A stretch of DNA of 32,367 nt. Source: a virus. Positions 5,500 to 15,148 of this stretch are shown one piece after another. The DNA lies in IMG/VR virus record IMGVR_UViG_3300046724_000129, positions 1 to 32,367 of that record; one strand, 5' to 3'. The translations under genes were made by a program, and so were the position numbers. Position 1 is the first letter of the stretch, and each line of letters begins with the position of its first letter. The notes beneath the pieces were generated by a model. That model was not told the DNA's origin. It was given only the letters and a program-made list of their open reading frames with translations, and did no database searches.

Positions 5500-6778
5500 T
5501 GTCCTTCTTGCAGCGGTCCCCGATGTCGGTGCGGTACTGGGTCGAGTTGGGGATCATGAGGGAGTCGACCGCCTCATACGCCTTGTCCTTGGCCTCCTGC
5601 ACCGTGTCTCCGCAGCCTGAAGCAACGAGCAGATAACAGCCGGCGGACACGATGCACTTCTCCTTCTCGCCTTCGTCATTCATGCCCTCGCCGGCCATCA
5701 CCTCACAGGGAGAGAAGCATTGAAACAGCGGATTCGCATCGTCCAATCCGTAGATTGGGATCCCATCGTACTCATCCTGGTTGACCCCCTCGCTGGGTGG
5801 GCTGGGCCAAGGTGGCATGGTGACTACGACCCCGCAAGCGGTATCTGTCAATGGACTGAATGTGTCCGAGCCATTCATCAGTTCAACCATCCAGCCGACT
5901 GGCTCCGGATGAACCACCTGCATGATATTGAAGCCGGGATACGGATTGCGGGCGGTAAATTCAAGGGGCCTTGGGTTCCCGTCCTCATCAACGATGACAG
6001 CAACGTCCACAAAACCCTGATGGCCCGCCTGGAGGAGAGCACCCTCGCAGGGGAGGAGGCATTCCCGAGCAAGCTGCGAATCATCAGTATATCGAACGAG
6101 GGTTCCCTGCTCCCCGGTATTCGGCCCCTTGTCGTCGTTCATGAATTTCTTGAACTCGAAATTCTCGTAGAACCATTTGGAGAAGCCGTTCTTGCCCATC
6201 CAGCCGCCGACGGCAATCTCGGTTCCGGGGACGAACTCCTGAAGAACGAATGATCCCTTCACCTTGTTCGACTTGCCCCACTTGTCGAGCATGAAGAGCA
6301 TATCCTTCGGTCCCTGCGACACGTAGGACAATTCCTTGCCCTGATCTCCGGAGGGCTTGCTCACGAACCGCTTCCCCTCGGCCATCACGTACTTGGCCGC
6401 GGTCCTCATGTCCGAGAATTCCTCAAAGGGCATGATCTTGAGACCCGCCTTCTCGAACACATCCTGACCCGTCTTGCGGTCGAGCTCGAATTGCGCCGAC
6501 TCCCAGGTGGGGGCGAACACGGGATAGCCCTTCTTCCGCCACGCATCCAGTTCCCGCAGCCACCGGTTGTTGTCCGCGACCAGGATGATGTCGGCCCACC
6601 TCATGTGCTTCTGCCAGTCCTCGTTCTCGATCTTCTCGATGAGGCCGTCCCCGATCCTGGTCCTGCGTTTGGTCTTCTGGTCCTTCCCCATGACCACGCG
6701 GGGATAGTGACCCTCGGCCCTGCAGCGCAAGGCGAAGTCGACCATACAGGCCGTCTGGTCGAGCAGGAGGATGTTCAC
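5453..6778 (-). CDS. PurD-like ATP-grasp ligase
   Basis: The 441-residue protein has an N-terminal Rossmann-like strand (N-I-L-L-L-D-Q), a pre-ATP-grasp domain to about 120, then ATP-grasp elements: F-V-S-K-P-S-G-D-Q-G-K, V-L-Q-E-F-V-P-G-T-E, and G-F-V-D-V-A-V-I-V followed by P-L-E-F-T-A-R-N-P-Y-P-G. The last resembles the E-x-N-x-R-F-G metal and nucleotide site of GAR synthetase (PurD). ATP-grasp enzymes join a carboxylate to an amine through an acyl-phosphate; the substrates here cannot be read from sequence. The start is GTG 6778, overlapping the previous stop as GTGA. It is the last gene of the late operon, which is odd for a small-molecule enzyme; virion or DNA modification is possible. 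Confidence 0.7.
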   Translation of the reverse strand: MNILLLDQTACMVDFALRCRAEGHYPRVVMGKDQKTKRRTRIGDGLIEKIENEDWQKHMRWADIILVADNNRWLRELDAWRKKGYPVFAPTWESAQFELDRKTGQDVFEKAGLKIMPFEEFSDMRTAAKYVMAEGKRFVSKPSGDQGKELSYVSQGPKDMLFMLDKWGKSNKVKGSFVLQEFVPGTEIAVGGWMGKNGFSKWFYENFEFKKFMNDDKGPNTGEQGTLVRYTDDSQLARECLLPCEGALLQAGHQGFVDVAVIVDEDGNPRPLEFTARNPYPGFNIMQVVHPEPVGWMVELMNGSDTFSPLTDTACGVVVTMPPWPSPPSEGVNQDEYDGIPIYGLDDANPLFQCFSPCEVMAGEGMNDEGEKEKCIVSAGCYLLVASGCGDTVQEAKDKAYEAVDSLMIPNSTQYRTDIGDRCKKDIKTLQEQGFCRDWKW

Positions 6779-9747
6779 CGACGCACCGCCGTGCTTCTCT
6801 TGTCCTCATCTTCGGACGCGGTTTCGATGCCGGCAATGATGCCGCGGCTCACGTACTTCTTCACGTATCCCTTGTCGACCATGTGATCCAGAAGGGAAGT
6901 CCCGTTCTCCAGTTTGATCCCGCCCAGGACCAGTTTCATCATGCCGTAGGCGACCGGCTTGTTGATCGGAGTCGCGGCAAGGGCAAGCACCGCTTCTGCT
7001 GTTTCCGGGTCGTACAGGGCCTTGATCTTCGCCGCCTCGACTGCCTGTTGCACCTTGGTATTGACGAGCCGTGAGAGGCTCAACGTCGCCACGAAGGTGG
7101 ATCCCGACCGACCTGTCTCCATGTTTCGGAGGTTGGACAGGTGCGATGCCATCGTGGAACCGGACCCCTGACTGACCGGGGCATCCGAGATCAGGGACTG
7201 CGGCCGGAGGTTGACCGGATTGACCGCCGCCTCGCGTTCGGTGAACCGGCCGATCGCCTCGAGGACATGAAGGTGCTTCGCCCCCGCTTCCTTGCCGAAT
7301 GCCGAGTCGAATAGAAGCTGCAGGGTCGAAGGCGAGAATTGGTCCTTCCGGCCGGCGTTGAGCATCTTGTACAGGGCGTCCTGGTCGTACTCCCCGCTGC
7401 GGAACGGATTGGCTTGCAGGAATAGTTCCTTGGTCAACCGCTTCGCCGCACCGCCACCCCCTTCGGGGAAGGCCGCGATCAGCGCCCGCATCTTGTCCGG
7501 ATCGGCCAGAGCCTTCTCGAACATGATCTTCGCCTGGACAGGACCGACCGCCTTGGTAATGTCCCCGCTCATGATGAATTCGTACCGCTCGAGTTCCGCC
7601 TTGCGCTGCAACTGAAGTCGCATCTGCGCCGCCCCGCCCTTCTCCATCTTGTCTGCAACCTGCGGGTAGCGGGCGAGGGCAAAGTCGTACTTGTCCTTGA
7701 ATGCCTTCAACTGACGCTCGAGCGCATCCGGGGTGCGGGAGTCAGCAAGGGTCTTCCGGAACCGGCTCTCAAGTTCCGCGGACATGAGGGCGCGTGCTTC
7801 GGGATTGTTGCCGTAGACCTTGTCCCACTCGCGCATGTTGTTCTCATCGATCAGCGCCGTCCCGAGAACCTTGTTGCCCACCAGAGCCTCGCGGCCGGCA
7901 ACGGCCGATCCTTGTCCCTGCTCCTTGCCCAACTGCTTGCCCATGCCTTCCTGGAACCGCTGGGCATAGTTGGTTCGATAATTGTCCCGAGCATCGATGT
8001 ATGCAGCCTTCGCGGCCGGCGACATCTTGGAGTCTTCGATCGACTTCAGCATCTTGTCCTTCAGGGCGCGGGCGTTGTCTGCTGCTGTCCAGTTTTGCTG
8101 CCCCCGCGCCTTGGTTTCTGCCTTGCCCAGAGCCACCACAACATTGTTGGCTTCCTTGAGCGACAGGTCCTTGCCTTTGGATGCGGTGGCCTCTGCTTCC
8201 TTGGCCTCTACGAATCCACCGATGTGACCGGGAGTCTCGACCTCCGGTCCCTTGACCCCGCGGGTCGCGGTCAGGACGCTCTTCACTTCCGCAGGGATGG
8301 CTGACGGGTCCACCTTGCCGTAGAACTCCTCGAGGATGGCTCCTGCCTCGTTCCTGATCCCGCCGGAGGGAATGACGACACCCTCTGTATCCGCCATAGT
8401 CTCCGCGGCACGGTACTTCGCAGACGCTTCGGCGAAGGCTTGGTCGGCAAGCGTGTCCCGAATCGTGCGGGCCTGTTCCCCCGCCTCGTACCCCTTGGTG
8501 ACATGGATCTCCGGGAAATTCTGCTGCACCTGACCCACCTGTTTGGTCAGGGCGTCGACCTTGGATTGCGTGATCTCCTTGAACATCTTGGCTGACGCTT
8601 CGATCCCGCCAGGGGTCGCAGGAAGGGCTACCTTGTTCTCGAGATTGTCGTAGACCTTCTTGATGGCTTGTTGACGACCAGCGGCCTGTTCCGACATCTG
8701 GCTGGACTCCTGCATGGTCCGACCTGTCCGCTCCGCGGAGATCGTCGTCAGGGCAGGCGTCATGACCCGCTCCGGAAGCCCCCACGGCCGAGCGAGCTCC
8801 GGATCATTCATCCCCGTGACCTCGGAGTCATGAACAAAAGATTCCGCTGACTTGGATGCGTAGATGTCCCGACGGATGGCATCCGCGAGTTGCCGGTTGG
8901 TGTAATCCTGAATCAGCCCGAGCGCACCTTTCTTGACGTTGCTGAATTCGTCCATAAAGATTTTGTGCACATCGCGTTCGTCGCCTATCTTCTTTGCGGC
9001 GATCGTCGCCTTCACCGCGGGGACCACGGCATAGGCAGAGCCGAATGCGCTCTTCGCCGCCGCGCCCATTGCGTTCACCCGCGTGACGTTGGCCTGTCCG
9101 CCAAGACCGGATCCAACGATCTCCCCAAACTGTTCTCCCGAATGCCTGTCGCCAAAGAAATAGTCCGATAGCCCACCGAACACGTACTTGCCGATCTCCT
9201 GCCCCTCGCCCATGCCGCCGCCGGAGATGAGGTTTCTGGAGACAACGTCCTTGACCAACTGGGAGGTCTTTGCCGCCGCGGCTATTTCAGGAGCCTCGGG
9301 TAGCATGGGCATGGACAACATCCGTCCCGCACCTTCCGCCATCGGGCCGAACACCTTCCCGACTGTGGTGCGAGGATGCTCTGCAGCGTCCCTGTGTTCC
9401 TTCGACAGCGTGTCCGACGAAGGCATGAGGATGTCCTGCACCACCTTCCCGCCTGGAGGACGTACCACCTCGCCGTTCTTCACCTTGTATTCCGGGATGA
9501 TGCCGGTCGGCAGAAGGGTCCCCACCGCGGCGCCCTTGGCGAAGTCCAGACCACCCGCGACCCCGCGGGCGCCCATCGCCATGACCTCGTCCGCCGCCCT
9601 GCCGCTGGCCTGATCGAACGTTTCCCCGCGAGCAGCATGAGCAGGAAGGGGCGTCCCCTCCTTGCTCGAGTATTTGCTCGTCTTCTTCGGGTCCCAGTCG
9701 CCAAGCTGGTCAGCAACCTGACTTGCAACGTCGTCGGATACCGGCAT
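6775..9747 (-). CDS. large putative ejection/internal virion protein, 990 aa
   Basis: ATG at 9747 forms a TGATG junction with the previous gene and lies seven bases after GGGAG. The product is long, mostly helical, rich in Ala, Lys and Glu, and has no recognisable enzyme motif. Gly/Ala-rich hydrophobic stretches near 60-90 and 180-240 could insert in a membrane; the middle (about 330-720) is charged and probably coiled coil. This composition and its place downstream of the tail hub match the large ejection proteins of podoviruses (P22 gp16/gp20 or T7 gp16 analogues), which leave the capsid to help DNA cross the envelope. The role is inferred from context. Confidence 0.55.
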   Translation of the reverse strand: MPVSDDVASQVADQLGDWDPKKTSKYSSKEGTPLPAHAARGETFDQASGRAADEVMAMGARGVAGGLDFAKGAAVGTLLPTGIIPEYKVKNGEVVRPPGGKVVQDILMPSSDTLSKEHRDAAEHPRTTVGKVFGPMAEGAGRMLSMPMLPEAPEIAAAAKTSQLVKDVVSRNLISGGGMGEGQEIGKYVFGGLSDYFFGDRHSGEQFGEIVGSGLGGQANVTRVNAMGAAAKSAFGSAYAVVPAVKATIAAKKIGDERDVHKIFMDEFSNVKKGALGLIQDYTNRQLADAIRRDIYASKSAESFVHDSEVTGMNDPELARPWGLPERVMTPALTTISAERTGRTMQESSQMSEQAAGRQQAIKKVYDNLENKVALPATPGGIEASAKMFKEITQSKVDALTKQVGQVQQNFPEIHVTKGYEAGEQARTIRDTLADQAFAEASAKYRAAETMADTEGVVIPSGGIRNEAGAILEEFYGKVDPSAIPAEVKSVLTATRGVKGPEVETPGHIGGFVEAKEAEATASKGKDLSLKEANNVVVALGKAETKARGQQNWTAADNARALKDKMLKSIEDSKMSPAAKAAYIDARDNYRTNYAQRFQEGMGKQLGKEQGQGSAVAGREALVGNKVLGTALIDENNMREWDKVYGNNPEARALMSAELESRFRKTLADSRTPDALERQLKAFKDKYDFALARYPQVADKMEKGGAAQMRLQLQRKAELERYEFIMSGDITKAVGPVQAKIMFEKALADPDKMRALIAAFPEGGGGAAKRLTKELFLQANPFRSGEYDQDALYKMLNAGRKDQFSPSTLQLLFDSAFGKEAGAKHLHVLEAIGRFTEREAAVNPVNLRPQSLISDAPVSQGSGSTMASHLSNLRNMETGRSGSTFVATLSLSRLVNTKVQQAVEAAKIKALYDPETAEAVLALAATPINKPVAYGMMKLVLGGIKLENGTSLLDHMVDKGYVKKYVSRGIIAGIETASEDEDKRSTAVRR

Positions 9748-11183
9748 CAATCTTCTCCCAGGTCTATCTTGGGCATTTCAGGCTGCTCTGCCAGAGGATA
9801 GATATCATCCTTGTTTTTCCCGAACGCGACGTAGTCCCTGCCGTTCAGGGTCACGATCTTGGCGCGTCCCTTGTCCACCAGAGGCTGGATGTCACGACGC
9901 GTCTGCGCCATGTCCTCCACGATCTTCGCATTTCCCCCCTGCCGGTTCGTCCCGGAATTGATCGACAGTTTCTTCCGGGCAAGATCCTCGGAGCGGTCTA
10001 GGAACATACCGTTCATCTGGTCGGTCATCTGCAGCATCACATCCTTTTCCAGAATCGGGTTGCCGTGACCCCATGAGGTGAGATATGCCGACGCCCGCTC
10101 GATCAGGCCGTTCATCTGCTTGAACTGATCCTCGTTGTACTTGCCTCCGGTACGGCTCCGGTAGTTGTCCATCATCAGTTTTGCCTGATCGACAACGACA
10201 CGGGCTTCCGGCGCGGAGATGCCTTCTGCCCCGACCTTCGGGTCCAGAAGCTTGTCCTGCACCCTAGAGGCCACCTGATAGCCCTTGCGGTAGTCCTCCA
10301 TGTGATAGTCCTTCTCTGCCTTGTCGATGGCAACGAAGTTATCCTTGGTGACCTTGTTCGATGCAGTCCCGCTGATACGGTCCTGCGTGGCCTTGACGGC
10401 CCGCTCCTTCGTGTTCGCATTCTGCTGGGCAATGGCGGTCCTGCTGTTCTCTCGCGCATCCAGCGCACGATGCTCACGCTCAGTCTCTTTCTCACGGTCG
10501 CGTGAAATCTGCTCCTCGATCTTGTTGTGCACTTCCTTGGCTTTCTCAGCCATCGAGGTGTACTGGCTCACCAGAGGAGCCACCGTCTTCTTCGCCGCCT
10601 CGTTCCAGACGAGAGCGCCATTCTGATCGTGCGGCAGCTTGGCTTCGATGGCCTTGGCTTGCTGTTCTCCGAAGGCGGTCCCAATACGATCTATGGCCGC
10701 TCGCAGGGATACAGGGTCGACCACATCGCGCAGCATATTCGCCGTCTGCTCCCCGTCCGTCTGCTGCTTCTTCGCCACATCCTTCGACACCTCGCGCAAC
10801 TGCGTATTGACGTTGCGCAATTGCTCGAGGAACGGCTTCGGATCCTTTCCGTACTTGAGGGCAAGGTCTGCGCTCGACTGATACTTCGTCATCTGACCCT
10901 GCAGTTCCCGCATGATCTTCTGGTTCGGGTCCGACGGATTGGACGACTCATCACTCCTTACAGATGAGGTCTTGGGGTTACTCTGCTTCGGGTCCTGATC
11001 TGTCGCTTCCCCCTTCAGAATGGCCTGACGGTACTGCTCGTCCATCTGCAATTGCTGCTCGTTGGCCTTCAGCTTCTGACCCGCGAGTTGAGTCTCGATC
11101 TGCGTGAGCGCAGTCCCCTGGTTGAGCCGGTCGATCTCGGCTGTCTTGCCGAGGTAGTCCAGAATGGTTCCGAGTACGGGCAT
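9747..11183 (-). CDS. coiled-coil putative ejection protein, 478 aa
   Basis: ATG at 11183 follows GAGG by five bases. The N-terminus has M-P-V-L-G-T-I-L-D-Y-L-G-K, then a Gln/Glu-rich helix, a disordered Ser/Pro/Asp-rich stretch near 60-90, and long charged helices to about 350, probably coiled coil. The C-terminal end contains D-M-A-Q-T-R-R-D-I-Q-P-L-V-D-K-G-R and a short beta segment ending G-R-D-Y-V-A-F-G. Neither signal peptide nor enzyme motif is visible. Its position between a DNA-transfer-like protein and the 990-residue protein suggests an ejected core protein. Confidence 0.5.
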   Translation of the reverse strand: MPVLGTILDYLGKTAEIDRLNQGTALTQIETQLAGQKLKANEQQLQMDEQYRQAILKGEATDQDPKQSNPKTSSVRSDESSNPSDPNQKIMRELQGQMTKYQSSADLALKYGKDPKPFLEQLRNVNTQLREVSKDVAKKQQTDGEQTANMLRDVVDPVSLRAAIDRIGTAFGEQQAKAIEAKLPHDQNGALVWNEAAKKTVAPLVSQYTSMAEKAKEVHNKIEEQISRDREKETEREHRALDARENSRTAIAQQNANTKERAVKATQDRISGTASNKVTKDNFVAIDKAEKDYHMEDYRKGYQVASRVQDKLLDPKVGAEGISAPEARVVVDQAKLMMDNYRSRTGGKYNEDQFKQMNGLIERASAYLTSWGHGNPILEKDVMLQMTDQMNGMFLDRSEDLARKKLSINSGTNRQGGNAKIVEDMAQTRRDIQPLVDKGRAKIVTLNGRDYVAFGKNKDDIYPLAEQPEMPKIDLGED

Positions 11184-11192
11184 GATTACCTC

Positions 11193-11915
11193 TTAGCCGA
11201 ATCCAAGATCAAAACCGGTGAGATCAGGAATCTGTCCCGCATCTCCTGCAATCGGAATGTCCGGGAGTGCTGCATCACCCGGAAGCATCATGTCGGGAGT
11301 CCCACCGGTATCTCCAGTCGTTCCCGTAAGACCGGCAGTTGGATCATTCAAGGCTGATCCCTGTCCACCCATGCCCAGAGCCTTCTGGATCGCGCCCCAT
11401 GCCGCTTGCGGGATGCCGAGAGCCTGTAGGATATTGCCGATTCCGGTAAGGCCACCCGCGATCGACCCTTGTTGATTGTTCGTCCCTGTCTGATAGGCGC
11501 CGGCCGCAGCAGCAGGACTCGAGGGCAATGTGCCGAGCAGGTTCTGAATCTGACTATTGTAATCCTGCAGCGCATAGCCTTCGGTGAACTTCGCCAGCGC
11601 AGGACCGAGAGAACCCGTGCGCGTTGGATCTCCGGAACCGGTCTGCGCATTCGCAGCACGGCTGATCGCATCCTGACCCTGTCCAACCGCGAACTGATAC
11701 CCAGGCGTCCCCTTGATCGAGGACGGGTCGGTCAGAAGCTTCTGCAGCATCGGGAGCGTAGTCGAGTTGAGCCCGGACAGAGGGTCGGCAATCCCCGCGG
11801 CCTTGTTGGCCGAGTTCATGTCGCCACCGGTCACCCCGCGGATCAGGTCGTAGATCGCCCCCAGATTGAAGGACGCTCCACCGGCCGTACCGCCAAGACC
11901 TGTCGTATCTGCCAT
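11193..11915 (-). CDS. DNA-transfer-like virion protein, 240 aa
   Basis: ATG at 11915 follows AGGAGG by five bases, a very strong site. The protein has a Gly/Ala-rich N-terminus, then T-P-G-Y-Q-F-A-V-G-Q-G-Q-D-A-I-S-R-A-A-N and a G-S-L-G-P-A-L-A-K-F-T-E-G-Y-A segment. The 'G-Y-Q-F...R-A-A' pattern followed by a helix with Tyr and Gln is common in proteins annotated as DNA transfer or internal virion proteins of podoviruses. The last 70 residues are Gly/Pro/Asp-rich and probably flexible. A role in the injected apparatus is inferred. Confidence 0.55.
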   Translation of the reverse strand: MADTTGLGGTAGGASFNLGAIYDLIRGVTGGDMNSANKAAGIADPLSGLNSTTLPMLQKLLTDPSSIKGTPGYQFAVGQGQDAISRAANAQTGSGDPTRTGSLGPALAKFTEGYALQDYNSQIQNLLGTLPSSPAAAAGAYQTGTNNQQGSIAGGLTGIGNILQALGIPQAAWGAIQKALGMGGQGSALNDPTAGLTGTTGDTGGTPDMMLPGDAALPDIPIAGDAGQIPDLTGFDLGFG

Positions 11916-11916
11916 C

Positions 11917-12750
11917 TCAACCTCCTGTGCCCTGCAACATTTGTAACAGGGCCTGTAGCCCGCCTGAACTGCTCGCTCCGCTTCCCAGCATTCCAATGAT
12001 CGACTGCATGGGGTTCGCATTTCCCCCGGTCAACAATTCACTCCCGCCGAACTTCCCGATCCCGCTGCCAATCGCACTCCCAAAGGCGCCACCACCGAGA
12101 AGAGGACCGAGCAAGCCCGCGCCCATTCCTCCCGCCGCCATCGACATCACCAGCGCCGGCATGATCTCATTGCCCCACTTTTCCGAGAAGCTTCCATCCC
12201 CCGTATACGCAGTATGGAAGTTCGTATCCGGCGTGAAATACTGTCCCGTCCCCTCATCGAACGATACCTTGGATGGATCACCCACCCATTGGTGACCGCC
12301 CGAACTCGACCTGTTCTTGAACGCAGCATTGTTCGGATCGAATGCGATTGGTTCCTCGTTGTACTTTCCGCTCGACAACGCATTGCGCATCTCGCTCAAC
12401 ACGGTCGGATTGGTAATCGCCTTCCGGTTGACGTTGGCAGGGTCGAGCTCCTGGTTGTAATTGATCTCGTACTGGTCCGGCCGCGTTCCCTGTCCGCTCT
12501 CGTTGCTGTACGAAGTCCCGGCGATGGTGTTCATGGTCGCATTGGGATCGAACTTCAGTATCTCCGCAAGGCGTGACTGCGCATTCTGCTGGTTGTCGAT
12601 CAACTGTCCGCTGGTCCCGGTATCGGTGTACCCGTTGTACATACGCGAGAGGAGCGCAGGGTCTGTCGGCTGACGATTGGCCCAAGACGAATACTGGTCG
12701 GTATTCATGCCCTGAAGCATTTGCGTAATGCTGCTAAGTGCATCAGCCAT
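11917..12750 (-). CDS. structural protein with Gly-rich hydrophobic segment, 277 aa
   Basis: The second of two ATGs (12750) makes a TGATG junction with the hub gene's stop. The N-terminal two thirds are polar, with Asn, Gln and Tyr throughout. From about 190 to 240 there is a Gly/Ala/Met-rich hydrophobic stretch (A-L-V-M-S-M-A-A-G-G-M-G-A-G-L-L-G-P-L-L) followed by more Gly-rich sequence and an amphipathic C-terminus. This arrangement is frequent in phage internal proteins that may contact the membrane during DNA entry. It is the first gene after the hub, where P22 encodes its needle and ejection proteins. No specific family recognised. Confidence 0.5.
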   Translation of the reverse strand: MADALSSITQMLQGMNTDQYSSWANRQPTDPALLSRMYNGYTDTGTSGQLIDNQQNAQSRLAEILKFDPNATMNTIAGTSYSNESGQGTRPDQYEINYNQELDPANVNRKAITNPTVLSEMRNALSSGKYNEEPIAFDPNNAAFKNRSSSGGHQWVGDPSKVSFDEGTGQYFTPDTNFHTAYTGDGSFSEKWGNEIMPALVMSMAAGGMGAGLLGPLLGGGAFGSAIGSGIGKFGGSELLTGGNANPMQSIIGMLGSGASSSGGLQALLQMLQGTGG

Positions 12751-15146
12751 CATTCGCCCTGTTCAATGTTCGTGAACTCGATCTCTTCAAGCGCAAGAGG
12801 CTTACTGTCGAAACTGGTTATCAAGAGGGCTCTGCGCCGGCTCTGTCCCGTCTGGTAGATGATCGGCCTCGGAGTACTCATAACCACCTGACGGCCGTTG
12901 GACCATGTGTTGTAGTCGTCATCCGTGAACTGGATGTTGACCACGGCATCGGTCCTGTCGCCGATCAACTCCATCGGCCCCCAGAACTTGTTCGTATTGT
13001 TGCCGCCATCGAACTTCTGCGTCTGACTGGCAAAGACGTAGTCGCCATCGTAGTCGGTGCTGTTCGACCCGAGGGAATAGACGTTCCCGTTCAGTTCGTC
13101 AAGGAAGTACGAATTCTGCCCCGCATTGGAGATGTTGGTCGCACTCCCTCCGGTGAGGAACGCCTTCCCATCCTGCTGCCCGAAGTACGAATCTCCCCAG
13201 CGGAACCACTCGTTGGTGACGAGATCGTAGACGAACGTGAGCCACCCTGAATCGGTATCGAGACTCAGCAGGTAGAACTCATGCTCGAGATAGGTGATGA
13301 AGTCCGACCGGAAGAACTTCGGGTTGCTCCCAGCAATCAGCTTGTCGATCGCCGGGGTCGAGATCGGGACCGCATTGAGGCCGTCGAACTTGCAAATCTG
13401 GCGCAGACCTTCCTTGTTCTGCGACATCCATACGACCGTCTTGTCGAAGGTCTGCACCGTTGCTGCAGAAAAACAGCCCACCTTGATGCTCGCAGACAGG
13501 TACGGAAGGAGGGCTGAACCGGGAGAGACCCCGGCATCGTAGAAGAACTGGGTCGTGTACGTCCCGAACGCGACCAGATAGGTCAGGTACTTCGCAATGG
13601 CCACTCCGGGATCCGACTCGTAATCGGCCGGGATACGATTCTCCGGAGGCCAATGGTACGGGTTGTTTCCGGGAGAGCCCCAGATCAATCCGGAGTTGTC
13701 CATCACGTAAGCGGAGTCTCCGAGAACAACGATTCCCGGAACGGTATACGGAGGATAGGCTGCGTCCCACACCCGCTGCACGTTCCCCTGGTCAAGCACG
13801 AACAGGGCTTGCGTCGACTTGATCAGTAGCTGTGCTCCGTTGGAGAACTGCTGGAAGTCGTACCGGTCTCCTCCGGTATTGGGGAAGAGCCGAAACACGC
13901 TCGACGGAACGGAGTTGAGATTCCCGTACCAAGCCGTCTGCACGAAGGTGGCCCCGTTGGTCCCACCGATCAGCCAGATGCTCTGGTAGTGCTGGGGGCT
14001 CGCCGTGGTTGGTGTCCCGAACACAGTCGCGGCAATGCCAGCGTTGGCCCCCATCGGTACGTTGCCCACGAACGTCCACGTTGCGCCATCAGGCGAGGAG
14101 TAGATTGCCGCAGTCGTTCCAGCCGTGTTCGTGCCGCCGCCGAAGATCCACAACTTGTTGTTGTAGACGCAGCAGCCCGCGGAGTTGACCCCGACCGGCC
14201 ATGCAGCGGCGGTGATCTGACTCCAGGTTGCCCCACCTGTGGTGGAGAACCATGTGTCATTGAACCCGAGGGAAGATCCCTGTCCGCCGCCAATGAAGAT
14301 CGCGTTGTTGATGTACCACGAACTCATCAGGCGCCGACCGGCCCACATGGAGCCATTTACAGTAATTTGATTCCATGACACTCCGTCAACGGAGAACCAG
14401 ATGTCGTTGAGGTTGACCCCGGCGATGTTCGTGCCGCCCATGATGAACAAGCCGGCAGTTGTTGCCAACATGGTGTGTCCGGAACGTGCTTGCCACGGAC
14501 AGTTGGTCGCAATCTGCGTCCAGTTGCCGCCGTCGGTGGACCTCCACACATCGTTCTGCGGACCAAGCGGAGTCGTCCCGCTCAAGCCGTACCCTCCGGA
14601 CAGGTACATGGCGCCGTTGAAGACGCAGCCGCCGAAGGTCAGACGGTTGCCAAACGGAATTCCACCAGAGACAAGCGTCCAGGTGACCGTGTCGGTGCTG
14701 TACCAAACGTCCTGCGCGGCGATCGTGTTGTTGAACCCTCCGGTGAGATACACACCGTTGTTCAGCTTCAGCAGGAGCGCACCTGCTCGAGCAGACCACG
14801 GGCCGGTCGAGCCGTTGGTCCATGCCGTTCCATCGGTCCCGGAATTCGGCGCTCCAGGAGGGAAGACGAAAGCATCACCGCCAATGACGGAATCGGTCAC
14901 CACCGCATAGGGAAGGCCGTTGTAGACCGTCATCCCCTGACCGTAGGTCGCGTTGGAGTCCAGTTGATAGACGATGGACTTGCCGTACCGCTTCACGATG
15001 CGGCGATGGTCCCCGTCCTTCTCGACGTAGCAGTTGAACCGATCCGGGTCCTTCGGAGGAACGGCTGGATACCGCGTGTTGTTGTACACGCCGTTGGTCC
15101 GCGGAGCGAACTCGGAAATCGGGGGGATGCGAAGAGGTTTGCCCAT
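12750..15146 (-). CDS. P22 gp10-like tail hub with inserted Kelch-like propeller, 798 aa
   Basis: The start at ATG 15146 is three bases after the previous stop and has no good ribosome site. Residues 1-90 (R-Y-P-A-V-P-P-K-D-P-D-R-F-N-C-Y, I-V-K-R-Y-G-K-S) and 415-798 (V-A-I-A-K-Y-L-T-Y-L-V-A-F-G, V-V-W-M-S-Q-N, L-D-E-L-N-G-N-V-Y-S-L, R-R-R-A-L-L-I-T-S) follow the pattern of gp10-type tail accessory proteins, which bind below the adaptor and close the tail channel. Residues about 115-410 are different: six units of 48-57 residues, each with a Gly-Gly pair and a W-x-S-x-D-x-x-x-W-x-x motif, that is, Kelch-type blades. The insertion is unusual for the family as I know it. Confidence 0.65.
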   Translation of the reverse strand: MGKPLRIPPISEFAPRTNGVYNNTRYPAVPPKDPDRFNCYVEKDGDHRRIVKRYGKSIVYQLDSNATYGQGMTVYNGLPYAVVTDSVIGGDAFVFPPGAPNSGTDGTAWTNGSTGPWSARAGALLLKLNNGVYLTGGFNNTIAAQDVWYSTDTVTWTLVSGGIPFGNRLTFGGCVFNGAMYLSGGYGLSGTTPLGPQNDVWRSTDGGNWTQIATNCPWQARSGHTMLATTAGLFIMGGTNIAGVNLNDIWFSVDGVSWNQITVNGSMWAGRRLMSSWYINNAIFIGGGQGSSLGFNDTWFSTTGGATWSQITAAAWPVGVNSAGCCVYNNKLWIFGGGTNTAGTTAAIYSSPDGATWTFVGNVPMGANAGIAATVFGTPTTASPQHYQSIWLIGGTNGATFVQTAWYGNLNSVPSSVFRLFPNTGGDRYDFQQFSNGAQLLIKSTQALFVLDQGNVQRVWDAAYPPYTVPGIVVLGDSAYVMDNSGLIWGSPGNNPYHWPPENRIPADYESDPGVAIAKYLTYLVAFGTYTTQFFYDAGVSPGSALLPYLSASIKVGCFSAATVQTFDKTVVWMSQNKEGLRQICKFDGLNAVPISTPAIDKLIAGSNPKFFRSDFITYLEHEFYLLSLDTDSGWLTFVYDLVTNEWFRWGDSYFGQQDGKAFLTGGSATNISNAGQNSYFLDELNGNVYSLGSNSTDYDGDYVFASQTQKFDGGNNTNKFWGPMELIGDRTDAVVNIQFTDDDYNTWSNGRQVVMSTPRPIIYQTGQSRRRALLITSFDSKPLALEEIEFTNIEQGE

Positions 15147-15148
15147 TT

